From Symsagittifera roscoffensis (lineage: Eukaryota; Xenacoelomorpha; Acoela; Convolutidae): DNA of 45,434 nt. Numbering within the stretch: the first letter of the stretch is position 1; each line of letters starts with the position of its first letter. Positions 9,901 through 17,988 of the stretch are shown piece by piece. The position numbers and the translations under genes are program-made. The notes below the pieces were generated by a model. The model was not told where the DNA came from, searched no databases, and saw only the letters and a list, made by a program, of their open reading frames with translations. Location: the NCBI RefSeq assembly GCF_963678635.1, contig NW_026970930.1, positions 1-45,434 on the forward strand, given 5' to 3'.

Positions 9901-11279
9901 AGCTTCAGGAGCAACTGAATAGCTTCGAGGCAACGGAGTTCGAGGAGACGAAAACACCAAGCAGTTTAGATATGAAACTCAAAGTGATCTCCGGTAAGAG
10001 GTTCGGCATGGCGCCGCAGGGAAAGAAGATACAGTCGATAATCTCAGTGGCTGGACACCAGGTAATAAGAAATCTGAGTGAACCATCAGAATTCACTTTA
10101 ATGCATTTGGACACATATGCAGATTATCTGAGGCAGGTGGAGCTACGCACTGAGTCGAGAGCTGTGCGAGCACTACTAACGACGGGTGGCCCTCGCATGA
10201 AGAAACTTCATGGACGCTACTTGGAGGTCTATGGGCCGTATCACATAATGCTGAACAAGGATGGAATCAGCATTTACACCAGGACTTACATAACAACAGA
10301 TGATGACCAAATGGGGCAGATCTATTTGGGTGAAGAGGAACTCAAAGTCCGCAGGATAGGCCATGACGCCATGATGGAACAAGACGCGGTACATATTGGA
10401 TATGAAGCAGATGTGACAGCACACCTGCTCGACACCAACGGAACAAAAATCGGAGTCACAGGGCTTCTGGACACAGGCGCGGTGGTGAGTGTGATGCCGA
10501 TAAAAACCTGGGAAAGAATGGGCTTCACGCGGGAAGATCTGATTCCTACGAATCTCCGACCAGCCGCTGCAAATCGAGGAGCTATCTACGTAGCCGGAAG
10601 AACACCAGTGACGGTCCTTCACATGGGAGGACGGAACCTTTGGATGAGCTTCCTGGTGGTAGAGAATCTGGACGACGCCGACCAATTCATCCTGGGCAGA
10701 GATTTTGTCAGGAACTTTGACGTGATGATTGACTTGAACAACGGTCTAATACGGATTAGAAACCCGGACCGAAAGTATGTTAAGAAACCAATTAATAGGA
10801 TAATAACAGACGAAAATAAGGTACCAGTTTTTTTGGATAGAAAAGTAAAATTACAACCAGGACAAGCTGTGGTAGCAATTTTTAGAATGAGAAATTTAAA
10901 TTCGTTAAGTGATAGTAAACAGGTATGCTTAGTACCGAATCCAAATAGTCAGAGTTCGGTGATTTTAGACCGGAGCTTCTCGGTAACGCGAAACGGACTG
11001 TGTGTCAGTGTGTTGTTGAACACACTGGACACCACGGTTTCAATCCAGCGTGGAAAGAAGCTTGGTTACGCATTGCCGATGAGGACCGACTATGAAGAGA
11101 CACAAAACTTGAAGAAATATAGTGTCAAAGACTGTCCTTATCATGCCAATAAAGATAAAATTTTAAACAGGATTGATGAATTAAAATCTATTCATAAATT
11201 GTTTTCAATGAAATCCGAAACGGACGACGGCTTATCAAGCTGTTCGAATTTTCCGGAACGCCCCTCTTCATATGAATAA
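6993..11279 (+). CDS. gag-pro: Gag-protease polyprotein of the giant LTR element
   Basis: 1,428 codons from the ATG at 6993. Residues 1-300 are polar and low-complexity. About 305-400 is a charged coiled coil. About 430-585 is rich in Gly, Ser and Arg. About 590-770 has the Retrotrans_gag (capsid) pattern of helices (for example WIEVMKLHF and the IDKFLDDLERL stretch). Two zinc knuckles follow: an atypical C801-x2-C804-x5-H810-x3-C814 and a canonical C853-x2-C856-x4-H861-x4-C866. A helical, Lys/Glu-rich stretch (880-985) leads to a retropepsin-type aspartic protease with LLDTGA (Asp1160) and the ILGRDF motif near 1235. It would package RNA and process the polyprotein. It is unusually long, mainly in the N-terminal 590 residues. 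It ends in a single TAA, after which the pol frame continues without a shift. Confidence 0.92.
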   Translation: MSLDKSRIPKRGNSSRKFIPEKQRKTMTDPFVDWIKRSRSNKRGTVSGRMVETRSQKTSEERRELLEVEVNTDHTMNDNQEVNELEGRGRRLASESTPVEQGHDFATSTGTLDREEMSELSDISTEVATTRRSPTDNTMMAGGTGKQTTSSSFSERMKNTFGNIFPFSMGGGAGNDGESQEEEDEEEQGDYGSQVSLNSSVQESEAHVGRETGTTDKFGVVTTISKEANTPGQSKDFTMRASLEPEPGENRTRGLSDALNDPETNNEKTSRQRVKARISTSTKLPGTDRVTPPLVTPLVDNGAALEEALNNIVDSLGEQNEQMSIRMSELERAVHIERERLREEINRNRQEVDRSEKRLKERTDEHMTRNLSRMTREAEQRELRLRADMEKLRIQQEQSLGTLDTKIDAMMERRTQAIMDRLDGLLSSKSGPKEGEPNSGGPSREPKVIFNEHQKRKTYGSTRGRGSSSGYATRDNGAWGPNNRASSTGNRRTSNERPTQGAQATGRSDSGNRGHASPRRSHVGQAGSAHGDSDCRDAPHTEPSTRCEDTQTGHSRDATAMATAFEPLNRSLETFLSRLSRTNERSEKSRRVFKKPRCYKDESDGCIDTWIEVMKLHFEEEDLSERQECSALTSNLEGTALNCVMAKKQYQRDTAEKIFEILLNRFGSGVQGHQAMMRFEKRRQREDETIDKFLDDLERLRRRSQPDESNRRMNLAVASKFIDGVKNDELRTMLATHYTPLSTNAPTPEELRLKSKEYLLLKPPSRSGYYKNNYGNFNNEPANQGNNWYKPRDDMDKRRSCANCSSTDDHVSACPAYKQGMKAIGFSLEDEDASELDHEDFMRGVIAKFGPRCFFCNLEGHFKSDCPQFWDAVADIKHPRHEEALSGVKASKARLLNEAEARRKDKPQELAAKKMQAVTEEAREPEPATAADDFKIDYKAAAKDALNRVQQELVTKEIEQKVKLELENEKLQEQLNSFEATEFEETKTPSSLDMKLKVISGKRFGMAPQGKKIQSIISVAGHQVIRNLSEPSEFTLMHLDTYADYLRQVELRTESRAVRALLTTGGPRMKKLHGRYLEVYGPYHIMLNKDGISIYTRTYITTDDDQMGQIYLGEEELKVRRIGHDAMMEQDAVHIGYEADVTAHLLDTNGTKIGVTGLLDTGAVVSVMPIKTWERMGFTREDLIPTNLRPAAANRGAIYVAGRTPVTVLHMGGRNLWMSFLVVENLDDADQFILGRDFVRNFDVMIDLNNGLIRIRNPDRKYVKKPINRIITDENKVPVFLDRKVKLQPGQAVVAIFRMRNLNSLSDSKQVCLVPNPNSQSSVILDRSFSVTRNGLCVSVLLNTLDTTVSIQRGKKLGYALPMRTDYEETQNLKKYSVKDCPYHANKDKILNRIDELKSIHKLFSMKSETDDGLSSCSNFPERPSSYE
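11277..11279 (+). promoter_or_regulatory. In-frame UAA between gag-pro and pol (candidate readthrough site)
   Basis: The codons read GAA TAA GAA, and the frame is open on both sides for more than 1,400 codons. No ATG occurs in the pol frame until about 11484, already inside the conserved N-terminal part of RT, so pol lacks its own start. Either the stop is read through, as known for gammaretroviral gag-pol, or it is a nonsense mutation (a C to T change in CAA would make it). Confidence 0.65.
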
Positions 11280-14200
11280 GAATCTGACAAACCGGTTTTG
11301 CCAGAGATAGAACACTTAAAAGGGAAAATAGGTGAGGGGGATTTCGAAAAATTGCGGGACCTCCTAAATCGGAACGCTGATGTATTTTCAAAACATAAGG
11401 CGGATATCGGTTGTTGTAATTTCGTCGAACACGAAATCGAACTAGAGGAAGGCGCCGTACCCCATCGGGAAGGCGCAAGGCGAATGACGCCACAGAAATC
11501 GGAAGCGTGCCGAGCAGAAATAGAAATGTTACTTGAATACGACATGATAGAACCCTCGAAATCGCCGTGGGCTTGCGGGGTAGTAATGGCGAAAAAGAAA
11601 GGGGGGCAGCTTAGATTTTGTTGCGACTTTCGTTACTTGAACGCGGTAACGATTAAAGATGCGTACCCGATACCGCGAATAGACGAGAGCCTATCTAAAC
11701 TTGGTGATGCCAAGTTCTTCACCACATTGGACTTAGGTTCTGCCTTCTGGCAGGTCCCTCTGCGAAAGAAGGACAGGGAAAAAACTGGTTTCGCGTGCGA
11801 ATTGGGGTTGTACCAGTGGAAGAGGATGCCCTTCGGCTTGTGCAATGCAACAGCAACTTTTCAAAGGCTGATGGCTCAGGCTTTGACAGGAGTGACCAAA
11901 AAGTACGGGAATCTCTTGATGTGCTACGTGGATGACGTAGTCATAGCGACACCGAGCCTAGAGGATCACATTGATCGGCTCGATGAGGTCTTCGGATGTA
12001 TGAAAAGAGCAGGCTTGAAATGCAAACCATCGAAATGTGAAATCCTTAGGGATTCGATCAAGTACCTGGGAAGAATGGTGGACAGGCATGGTGTAAGGCC
12101 AGATCCGGAAGCAGTAGAGGCTGTGCTGACATGGAAGGCTCCGAGAACGGACACACAGCTAATGAGCTTCCTGGGGTTTGCCAATTACTACCGAGAATTC
12201 ATTAAGGGATATGCGGACAAAGTGTATCCGATGCAGAAGCTGATGCGCAACAAAGGGAAGAAGTTCGAATGGAACGATGAAGCACAAGTTGCTTTCGAGA
12301 ACATAAAGCGGGAACTGTGCGAAACGCCAGTGCTAGGCATGCCTAGAGAAAAGGGCATGTATGTTCTTGACACAGACGCATCGGTGGTGGCCATCTCAGG
12401 AATCTTGCATCAAGAGCAAGAATGGAACGGAAGAACAGTTCTCCGTCCCATTGCATACGGCAGCAAGGTCCTGAGTGACACAGAGATGAAATATGGCGCA
12501 CCAAAAGCAGAAATGTTTGCATTAGTCACCTTTGTGGAAAAGTACCGTGCATACTTGGGGAGCGCTCCCTTCAAGTTGCGCGTGGACAACAGGGCGTTAT
12601 CCTGGTTGAAAACCTACTCGATGGATCAGAGTTATATTGGTAGATGGATAGTAAGATTGGATGGCTACCATATGATAATCGAGCATAGGATGCGCGATAA
12701 ACACCAGAATGCTGAGAGCCTCAGCAAGAAAACTGAGTTCTATGAAAGGTTGGAGCAGAAGCAAGCCAATCAGGCGGAAATAAAGGAGGGATTCTCGTTT
12801 CTAGACAAAGAAACTTATGAAGCGCTTCCCTTAACGAGATGGTTGGATAAGTCTGGACATCCAATTCCAGGACATCCTGAGTTACCTGTAGAGAAAGCAG
12901 CTGAGATAAAGATCCTGTCAAAGGAGGACCCAATCCCGTTGGATTTGCTGCTACGCTCGAACCTGGTCCAGCACGAACTCTCTCGCATGAATATAAACAG
13001 CCTCTCATTACTGGATAAAACGGTGCAAGTCACACCACACGTGATGCGGATGCTGGGTGGATTGTTAGAAAGAGAAGTGACCAGAGATGACCCCGAGTGG
13101 ACGGCAGCAGTGGCATCGCTAACAGTCAGGGAGAAAGTAAAGATCATGCCGTCCAGTCGACAACACGAAGAGAACGAGAGGGATTGTAGGACAATAGTTC
13201 AGCAACTAGTATCCTCAATACCCCAAGAAATTTTAACCAGTACTTCTTACGGACAAAAAGAACAGGAGAGCGGCAAACAAAAGAAAACTGTCACTTTTGT
13301 GGACCGGGAGAAAGAAGGTGAAGTTGTAGAACAAAATCTGCTGCAAGACTATTTGTCCGGGGAGAAGGATAAGGAGAAAGATCAAAGATCACAAGATCAA
13401 CACCCGGCACAAGAAAATTTGTCCGGGGAGTCCGAGATAGACGAGAAAATTCCTGATGAGGAACAGGACCTAGAGAACAAGGTTTTGTCCGGGGAGTTCA
13501 GATGGATGCGAAGAAAGTACAGACATGATCTGGAGGAGCGTGCAGTATCCAGCATAACAACTTCGACGGATGACAATTCAGAAAGCTCAGGAATGAACTC
13601 CTATTCAGACAGGGATTCGACCTCGGGATCAGAACTGTCAGAACTGGCGATACACACGCTACTAGTGGAAACTCGGGCGAGAGACCTAGACAGAGAGGTG
13701 TACCAGGATCCGGACAGCGATCGCTACCTGATACCGAGCGAAAGAGTCTTTGACAACGCAGCGGATGACTTGGAGACAATAGCGGTATCGAAACGTTCGA
13801 TAAGCCTATTGCCGCAGAAAGCGGTAGTCAGGACTGATCTTCTGCCGTTTGAACAAGAGACACAACCGTTGGCGAAGATTTGGTGCGTTAAGATGGAAGA
13901 AGACACACATCAACCCAACGAGCTGAATAGTCAGATGAGGGTCATGAAGACGTACTTGAAGGCGAGATACAGACTCTCGGACCTTCTGAGGGCGCAGAGA
14001 AATGATCGCATGACAAGCAACCTGAAAAGGTGGATCGAGAATGGTTCTCCGGATAAAGTGGACCTCGAGGAAGATAGTTATCGCATCCTGAGACAATATT
14101 TCATGCAGAAGGAAGGGAGATTATATTTGAACAAGGACGGAATTGTAGCTTGCAAAAGAAGAGAGGAAGACAGAGTCCTGTACAAGTATAACGCGATAGT

Positions 14201-16052
14201 ATTACCGCAACTCTATCAGACAGAACTATTATTCAGGTCACATGATCAAATGGGCCATCAGGGGATCGACAAAGTATATCAGAGAATCCTGAAGCGCTTT
14301 GAGTGGCCTGGGATGAAAAAGGCATGCGAGAAATGGGTGACAGCATGTCTGTCATGCCAACAGGTCAAGGATCCTAGGAAGTTGCGATTTCCTTTACAAT
14401 CGATCGAGTCGTCTGAATTCAATGAGGTGGTGCAAATCGATCACCAAAAAATATGCATGACAGACAATGGTTACAATCAGGTGCTGGTCATTATAGATCA
14501 TTTTACGAAGTATGCAGAGGCCGTGCCCTGCATAACTGCCTCGGCGGAAGAGACATGCGACCACCTGATCAACACATGGATAGCAAGACACGGTTGTCCG
14601 ATGACGTTTCAATCGGACAATGGAACAGCTTTCGTAGGAGAGCTTACGAAAGAGCTTATGAGACGCTCACAGGTCGCTCAGGGTCACTCCACGACATACC
14701 ACCCGCAGACGAATGGCTTAGTGGAAAGACAGAATAGGACGTTAGTGTCGATGCTGAGAGTATATTGTTCCAGGTACATGACCGATTGGGACAGATACCT
14801 TCCACAGGTGATGGGGGCATATAAACGCACGCAACACTCCACCACTGGAGTCAGTCCACACATGATGCTAACTGGACACGAAAAGTCTTTACCCTTACCC
14901 TTCTTCTACCCAGAATTTGAGGGAAAGAAAACATCCCCACAGGTCTACGTGAGGGATGTGATCAGACGCCAACAGGAGTTGAACGACTTGTGTAGACGAA
15001 ACACTCAGCAGGCACAGGCAAGCCAGAGGAAAAGATTCGACAAGAAAGCAGCTGGTGCAAAGGCTTACTCGGTGGGAGACTACGTATGGGTATTTCAGAA
15101 CGTTATACCACCGAAAGGAACAAAGAAGCTTCTGAAGAAGTGGAGGGGACCCTTCATGATTACAGAGGTGCACCAAGAGGGACGCTTTTATAGACTGAGT
15201 ACTGGCCGAGCCGCCCACTACGAGAACATCAAGCCACACAATCCATCGACAGAAGACTGGTGTATACCTGCAGACATGGAAGAAGGGGATTATCTAATGA
15301 TGGATCCTGCTTGTGAGGTCAATGAAAAAGGCACCAGGGAGAAGAACGATGGAAACGAAATCGTAGAGGATGGTACGGATATACCGCTGGACCTGGATCC
15401 AAACGAACAGATCGAAGCGGACAATGAAACCTTACCCTACGCAGAAGAAGATTGGCAAGATCCCGAACAGACAGAGGTTCCCAAGAACTTGGAACCAGAT
15501 CTTCCGTTCACAATGCAGACTCGTCAGAAGGACGGGACGAGACCAAGAAAGAAGTACAATCCTTACGGTGACGACTTTGTAGTGGATAGGATAGATCTAA
15601 AGAAAATAGTGGAGGAAGTAGTGGGTTTAGAGGAAATAACTGTGTCACAAGACATTGACATAGTCAATGATCACAACGATGAGTGGTTTGACGACTGGTC
15701 GAAACCGGAGGTAGAATTTGACGATGAGCAACAGCAGTCATATGAACAAGACCAGACGAACCTGCGTGTCCTAGAGTGGCTGAATGACATGACCTCGGAT
15801 CCAGAGAAGACCAGCGTCACGATTCAAGAAGTAGATCGTGAAAGCATGAAATACATCAAGACTGAACGAGACGATCCTTCCTGGGCTGCCCAGGAAGGAC
15901 GTTTACTCATTCCAGCTTCAAATCTTGACTTAATACCCGGTATGCGATCGACGGGGACGCCGATGGATATTTTTGTCCGGGGAGTGGGGGTAGGACTTAC
16001 CCACACTGAAAACTTGATAATAAAAAAATTGAGAGTAGCAAGAGAAACATGA
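11280..16052 (+). CDS. pol: Pol: reverse transcriptase, RNase H, integrase
   Basis: Continues in the gag frame after the UAA, with no start codon of its own. Numbered from 11298: RT about 10-300 with the catalytic YVDD at 210-213 and the CCDFRYLN and FGLCNATATFQRLM blocks. RNase H is at about 355-480 (TDAS with Asp360, then the AEMFAL Glu and RVDN Asp). An unusual linker of about 450 residues (485-930) holds three LSGE repeats. Integrase has an HHCC zinc-binding domain (H982, H987, then paired Cys) and the catalytic triad Asp1048, Asp1107, Glu1143 with the canonical 35-residue spacing. The GPF module KKWRGPFMITEV follows, then an acidic tail of ~270 residues. All catalytic residues are present, so the enzymes look functional. 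Ends in a single TGA followed in frame by the macro-like segment. Confidence 0.94.
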   Translation, partial: ESDKPVLPEIEHLKGKIGEGDFEKLRDLLNRNADVFSKHKADIGCCNFVEHEIELEEGAVPHREGARRMTPQKSEACRAEIEMLLEYDMIEPSKSPWACGVVMAKKKGGQLRFCCDFRYLNAVTIKDAYPIPRIDESLSKLGDAKFFTTLDLGSAFWQVPLRKKDREKTGFACELGLYQWKRMPFGLCNATATFQRLMAQALTGVTKKYGNLLMCYVDDVVIATPSLEDHIDRLDEVFGCMKRAGLKCKPSKCEILRDSIKYLGRMVDRHGVRPDPEAVEAVLTWKAPRTDTQLMSFLGFANYYREFIKGYADKVYPMQKLMRNKGKKFEWNDEAQVAFENIKRELCETPVLGMPREKGMYVLDTDASVVAISGILHQEQEWNGRTVLRPIAYGSKVLSDTEMKYGAPKAEMFALVTFVEKYRAYLGSAPFKLRVDNRALSWLKTYSMDQSYIGRWIVRLDGYHMIIEHRMRDKHQNAESLSKKTEFYERLEQKQANQAEIKEGFSFLDKETYEALPLTRWLDKSGHPIPGHPELPVEKAAEIKILSKEDPIPLDLLLRSNLVQHELSRMNINSLSLLDKTVQVTPHVMRMLGGLLEREVTRDDPEWTAAVASLTVREKVKIMPSSRQHEENERDCRTIVQQLVSSIPQEILTSTSYGQKEQESGKQKKTVTFVDREKEGEVVEQNLLQDYLSGEKDKEKDQRSQDQHPAQENLSGESEIDEKIPDEEQDLENKVLSGEFRWMRRKYRHDLEERAVSSITTSTDDNSESSGMNSYSDRDSTSGSELSELAIHTLLVETRARDLDREVYQDPDSDRYLIPSERVFDNAADDLETIAVSKRSISLLPQKAVVRTDLLPFEQETQPLAKIWCVKMEEDTHQPNELNSQMRVMKTYLKARYRLSDLLRAQRNDRMTSNLKRWIENGSPDKVDLEEDSYRILRQYFMQKEGRLYLNKDGIVACKRREEDRVLYKYNAIVLPQLYQTELLFRSHDQMGHQGIDKVYQRILKRFEWPGMKKACEKWVTACLSCQQVKDPRKLRFPLQSIESSEFNEVVQIDHQKICMTDNGYNQVLVIIDHFTKYAEAVPCITASAEETCDHLINTWIARHGCPMTFQSDNGTAFVGELTKELMRRSQVAQGHSTTYHPQTNGLVERQNRTLVSMLRVYCSRYMTDWDRYLPQVMGAYKRTQHSTTGVSPHMMLTGHEKSLPLPFFYPEFEGKKTSPQVYVRDVIRRQQELNDLCRRNTQQAQASQRKRFDKKAAGAKAYSVGDYVWVFQNVIPPKGTKKLLKKWRGPFMITEVHQEGRFYRLSTGRAAHYENIKPHNPSTEDWCIPADMEEGDYLMMDPACEVNEKGTREKNDGNEIVEDGTDIPLDLDPNEQIEADNETLPYAEEDWQDPEQTEVPKNLEPDLPFTMQTRQKDGTRPRKKYNPYGDDFVVDRIDLKKIVEEVVGLEEITVSQDIDIVNDHNDEWFDDWSKPEVEFDDEQQQSYEQDQTNLRVLEWLNDMTSDPEKTSVTIQEVDRESMKYIKTERDDPSWAAQEGRLLIPASNLDLIPGMRSTGTPMDIFVRGVGVGLTHTENLIIKKLRVARET
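13352..13496 (+). repeat. Three copies of TTTGTCCGGGGAG at 66-nt intervals inside pol
   Basis: Identical 13-mers at 13352-13364, 13418-13430 and 13484-13496, spaced exactly 66 nt (22 codons). The sequences between them have diverged, so only the motif is kept. Here it reads Leu-Ser-Gly-Glu. The same 13-mer recurs at 15972 in a different reading frame, and its last 11 bases recur beside the 3' LTR, so the nucleotide sequence is what is shared. Possible internal polypurine tracts; see the copy at 26149-26162. Confidence 0.8.
15972..15984 (+). promoter_or_regulatory. Fourth internal TTTGTCCGGGGAG (candidate central polypurine tract)
   Basis: Same 13-mer as the triplet at 13352-13496, but read here as Phe-Val-Arg-Gly, in another codon phase. 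It is followed directly by TGGGGGTAGGA, giving a 17-nt nearly all-purine run. It lies 66-78 nt before the pol UGA. Confidence 0.55.
16050..16052 (+). promoter_or_regulatory. In-frame UGA between pol and the macro-like segment (candidate readthrough site)
   Basis: The codons read ACA TGA GAC. The frame then stays open for 180 codons to 16595. The first ATG after the stop (16215) falls inside the macro-like domain, after its predicted first strands, so independent initiation would truncate the domain. A C to T change in CGA would also create this stop. Confidence 0.55.
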
Positions 16053-16595
16053 GACTTAGAAGCAGAAACAGGCGAAGAACCTAAGAAACCTGACATAGGC
16101 AGGGTAGTTGAGTCATATTTTAACTTACCAAATGAACATTCGAGTAACATAGTACTAACAGATAGTGATTTCATACTCACAAACAGAACATGTGCGATAG
16201 CGATCACCGCAGACATGAGTTTTAGGACGGCGCTAGCGGCAGATTTTAAGAGGGAATACAAAAACGTGGAATTCATTTGGAAGCAAAGACCTGGGATAGG
16301 GGGCGTAGCAGCCTTACCTCCGGCGGTGTCGCAGATACCGGGAAAATACTTATGCTTCTTGGTAACGAGGGCGACAGAGAAGCAGCACGTGGACCCAGAA
16401 AACCTAGTCTTGTCTTTGACGAGGCTGAGGGACTTCCTTGTGGAAATGGACGTGAAGGAGCTTTCGCTTCCAGTGTACGATCCAAATAGAGGAAGACTGC
16501 ATCCTCGGGAATTGTACGCGCTCGTACACGTGATATTCTCTGATACGAACATACAAGTGTATCTACATAAGAAATATTACTTAAGTATAGGCTGA
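16053..16595 (+). CDS. Macro-domain-like C-terminal extension of Pol
   Basis: 180 codons in the pol frame after the UGA; the first ATG is 16215. The segment from about residue 25 reads like a Poa1p/TARG1-type macro domain: a TDSDFI strand-turn, then CAIAITADMSF, a helix AADFKREY, the KYLCFLVTR strand, a long helix LTRLRDFLVEM, the ELSLPVYD strand and an ending VIFSDTNIQVYLH. In active members the two ligand loops are Gly-rich (ADMSMGxGIA and PRIGCGLGG). Here these positions are FRTALA and YDPNRGRLH, so ADP-ribose binding is probably lost or changed. Macro domains bind or remove ADP-ribose; in this element a role against host ADP-ribosylation would be pure inference. I call the fold from pattern, not from alignment. 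Confidence 0.6.
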   Translation, partial: DLEAETGEEPKKPDIGRVVESYFNLPNEHSSNIVLTDSDFILTNRTCAIAITADMSFRTALAADFKREYKNVEFIWKQRPGIGGVAALPPAVSQIPGKYLCFLVTRATEKQHVDPENLVLSLTRLRDFLVEMDVKELSLPVYDPNRGRLHPRELYALVHVIFSDTNIQVYLHKKYYLSIG

Positions 16596-16654
16596 GTGAA
16601 GTGCGAGAGGGTGTTAGGCCAAAGACCAAGTTACATGTAATATGTGATATGTGT

Positions 16655-16690
16655 GTTATGTTATGTTATGTTATGTTATGTTATGTTATG
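16655..16690 (+). repeat. (GTTAT)7 microsatellite
   Basis: About seven tandem GTTAT units within the gap between the macro segment and ORF3a. Likely polymorphic between copies of the element. Confidence 0.9.
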
Positions 16691-16920
16691 TGTTAGGTTA
16701 TTAGGATCATGGGTAAGTAGGGGTTAGTGACCATGAATAACTAAATGACGATTTTGGGAATAGATCCAAAGTTTGGACTGTCCAATCTTAGGTCGAATTC
16801 CAAAATTTTAGAAACCAATTGATTTTAATAAATTTTAGGATAAATATCTTTTTATCTGAACTGTCTTTAAGTAAATTTTAACGATGTATGTTAAGGTAAA
16901 ATTGACAAGTGTGACATTCG

Positions 16921-16935
16921 TGATTACTTTTCTAG
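16921..16935 (+). promoter_or_regulatory. Candidate splice acceptor for an ORF3 mRNA
   Basis: TGATTACTTTTCTAG: a pyrimidine tract ending in AG at 16934-16935, 36 nt before the ORF3a ATG at 16972. Env-position genes of gypsy-like elements are usually made from a spliced mRNA, and this site would serve that. The matching donor in the leader is not identified. Confidence 0.4.
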
Positions 16936-16971
16936 ATCCTGATTGATCATTTAAAATTACTCACTTGAGTC

Positions 16972-17988
16972 ATGTTATCAAATCGAATCAAATCAAATTT
17001 GGAAAGAACAAGTATGGACAATTTCAACCTGGACGAATTGATGGACCTGGCAGAGGCATATGTGGGACCGATGGTAGATGCGATCTATCGTCGGCTGATC
17101 GAACGAGACTTCGCTCTGGAGGACCCAGAGGTGGTCATGTTGCTGACCGCCCTGATCAACATCTTGGGGCACGACAACCGTGGGGACCGCCCCACGGAAG
17201 TCCTGTTGATGGCAGCATATGGAGAAAGAGGAGTACTAGACCGCCCGAACATGAGAGTGATGAGGTGGAGAAACGGGGCTCTCTCAGGGAGTGACTTGGC
17301 GAATGAGCCTGGGTTGGGAAGTTCCAGGACTTACCAACCAGGTGAGATGCCAATGCCCTCCAAGCCTAAACCTGGGCTGACGAGAATGCATAGGGAGATG
17401 AACAGCGAGGCGACCTCGTCTGGTTCACCACTGAGAGCGGCTGTGCCACCAAAAAGGGCGAAAGTAACACAGAAGGTTCAGACGAACCAAACCATGCAAG
17501 ATCTGGACGAGATGAACGATCGGCTGAAAAGAACGGAGAAGGAGTTAGACGATATGACGAAGACCATGCTGGCGATGGAGGAAGACCGGGACGTGTGGAG
17601 GAAGTTGTTTGAAGACTGCAACAAAAAGCAAGGTCAAGAGATCGAACGCTTAAGGCAGGAGTACAAAGAGCGATCGAAGCAGGCGGCGTTGACAACAGCC
17701 GTGGAGAAAGTAATACCTGCAAGGGATGTTCCTCGTGGGCAGTCCCCGATGGAGCTCTTGACACCTCGAGAAATGAGTCAAACAACGGAGACACGGCTTC
17801 CAGCAGAGACGAATCGAGTAACAATCCCGGATCCTAGTGACACCTTGGGTGATCTCGTCGTAGAACAGACAGTGAGAAGACTGATAGAGACAGCTGGACG
17901 ACTGGTCGCTAACAAGAATGCACCAGGTTCCGGGGTGACTGCACCCTATGGAACGATTGACGATACGGGCAGAGTACAACTCTCCTAG
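16972..17988 (+). CDS. ORF3a: coiled-coil protein of the LTR element, unknown function
   Basis: 338 codons from the ATG at 16972; the ATG at 17014 gives a cleaner N-terminus (MDNFNLDELMDL) and may be the true start. Residues about 15-85 are helical and acidic. 90-175 is rich in Pro, Ser and Gly and looks disordered. 175-245 is a strong heptad-like coiled coil (for example the LDEMNDRLKRTEKELDDM stretch), suggesting oligomerisation. The C-terminal ~90 residues are polar. No enzyme motif, signal peptide or membrane segment is seen. The frame ends in one TAG, after which the giant ORF3b continues in the same frame. I do not recognise the family. Confidence 0.8.
   Translation: MLSNRIKSNLERTSMDNFNLDELMDLAEAYVGPMVDAIYRRLIERDFALEDPEVVMLLTALINILGHDNRGDRPTEVLLMAAYGERGVLDRPNMRVMRWRNGALSGSDLANEPGLGSSRTYQPGEMPMPSKPKPGLTRMHREMNSEATSSGSPLRAAVPPKRAKVTQKVQTNQTMQDLDEMNDRLKRTEKELDDMTKTMLAMEEDRDVWRKLFEDCNKKQGQEIERLRQEYKERSKQAALTTAVEKVIPARDVPRGQSPMELLTPREMSQTTETRLPAETNRVTIPDPSDTLGDLVVEQTVRRLIETAGRLVANKNAPGSGVTAPYGTIDDTGRVQLS
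17986..17988 (+). promoter_or_regulatory. In-frame UAG between ORF3a and ORF3b (candidate readthrough site)
   Basis: The codons read TCC TAG ACA. Both sides are long open frames in the same phase. The first ATG after the stop is 18007, only 18 nt on, so separate initiation is possible here, unlike at the other two junctions. A C to T change in CAG would create it. Confidence 0.5.

Larger units (their letters stand above)
16596..16971 (+). other. Non-coding gap between macro segment and ORF3a
   Basis: 376 nt with no sustained frame. It holds a (GTTAT)n microsatellite at 16655-16690, an AT-rich stretch, and a good splice acceptor at its 3' end. It probably separates the genomic gag-pol mRNA from a subgenomic ORF3 mRNA. 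Confidence 0.6.

Noticed and set aside
16655-16690. Telomere-like repeat
   Set aside because: The unit is GTTAT, not TTAGGC or TTAGGG, and it is internal to the retrotransposon.
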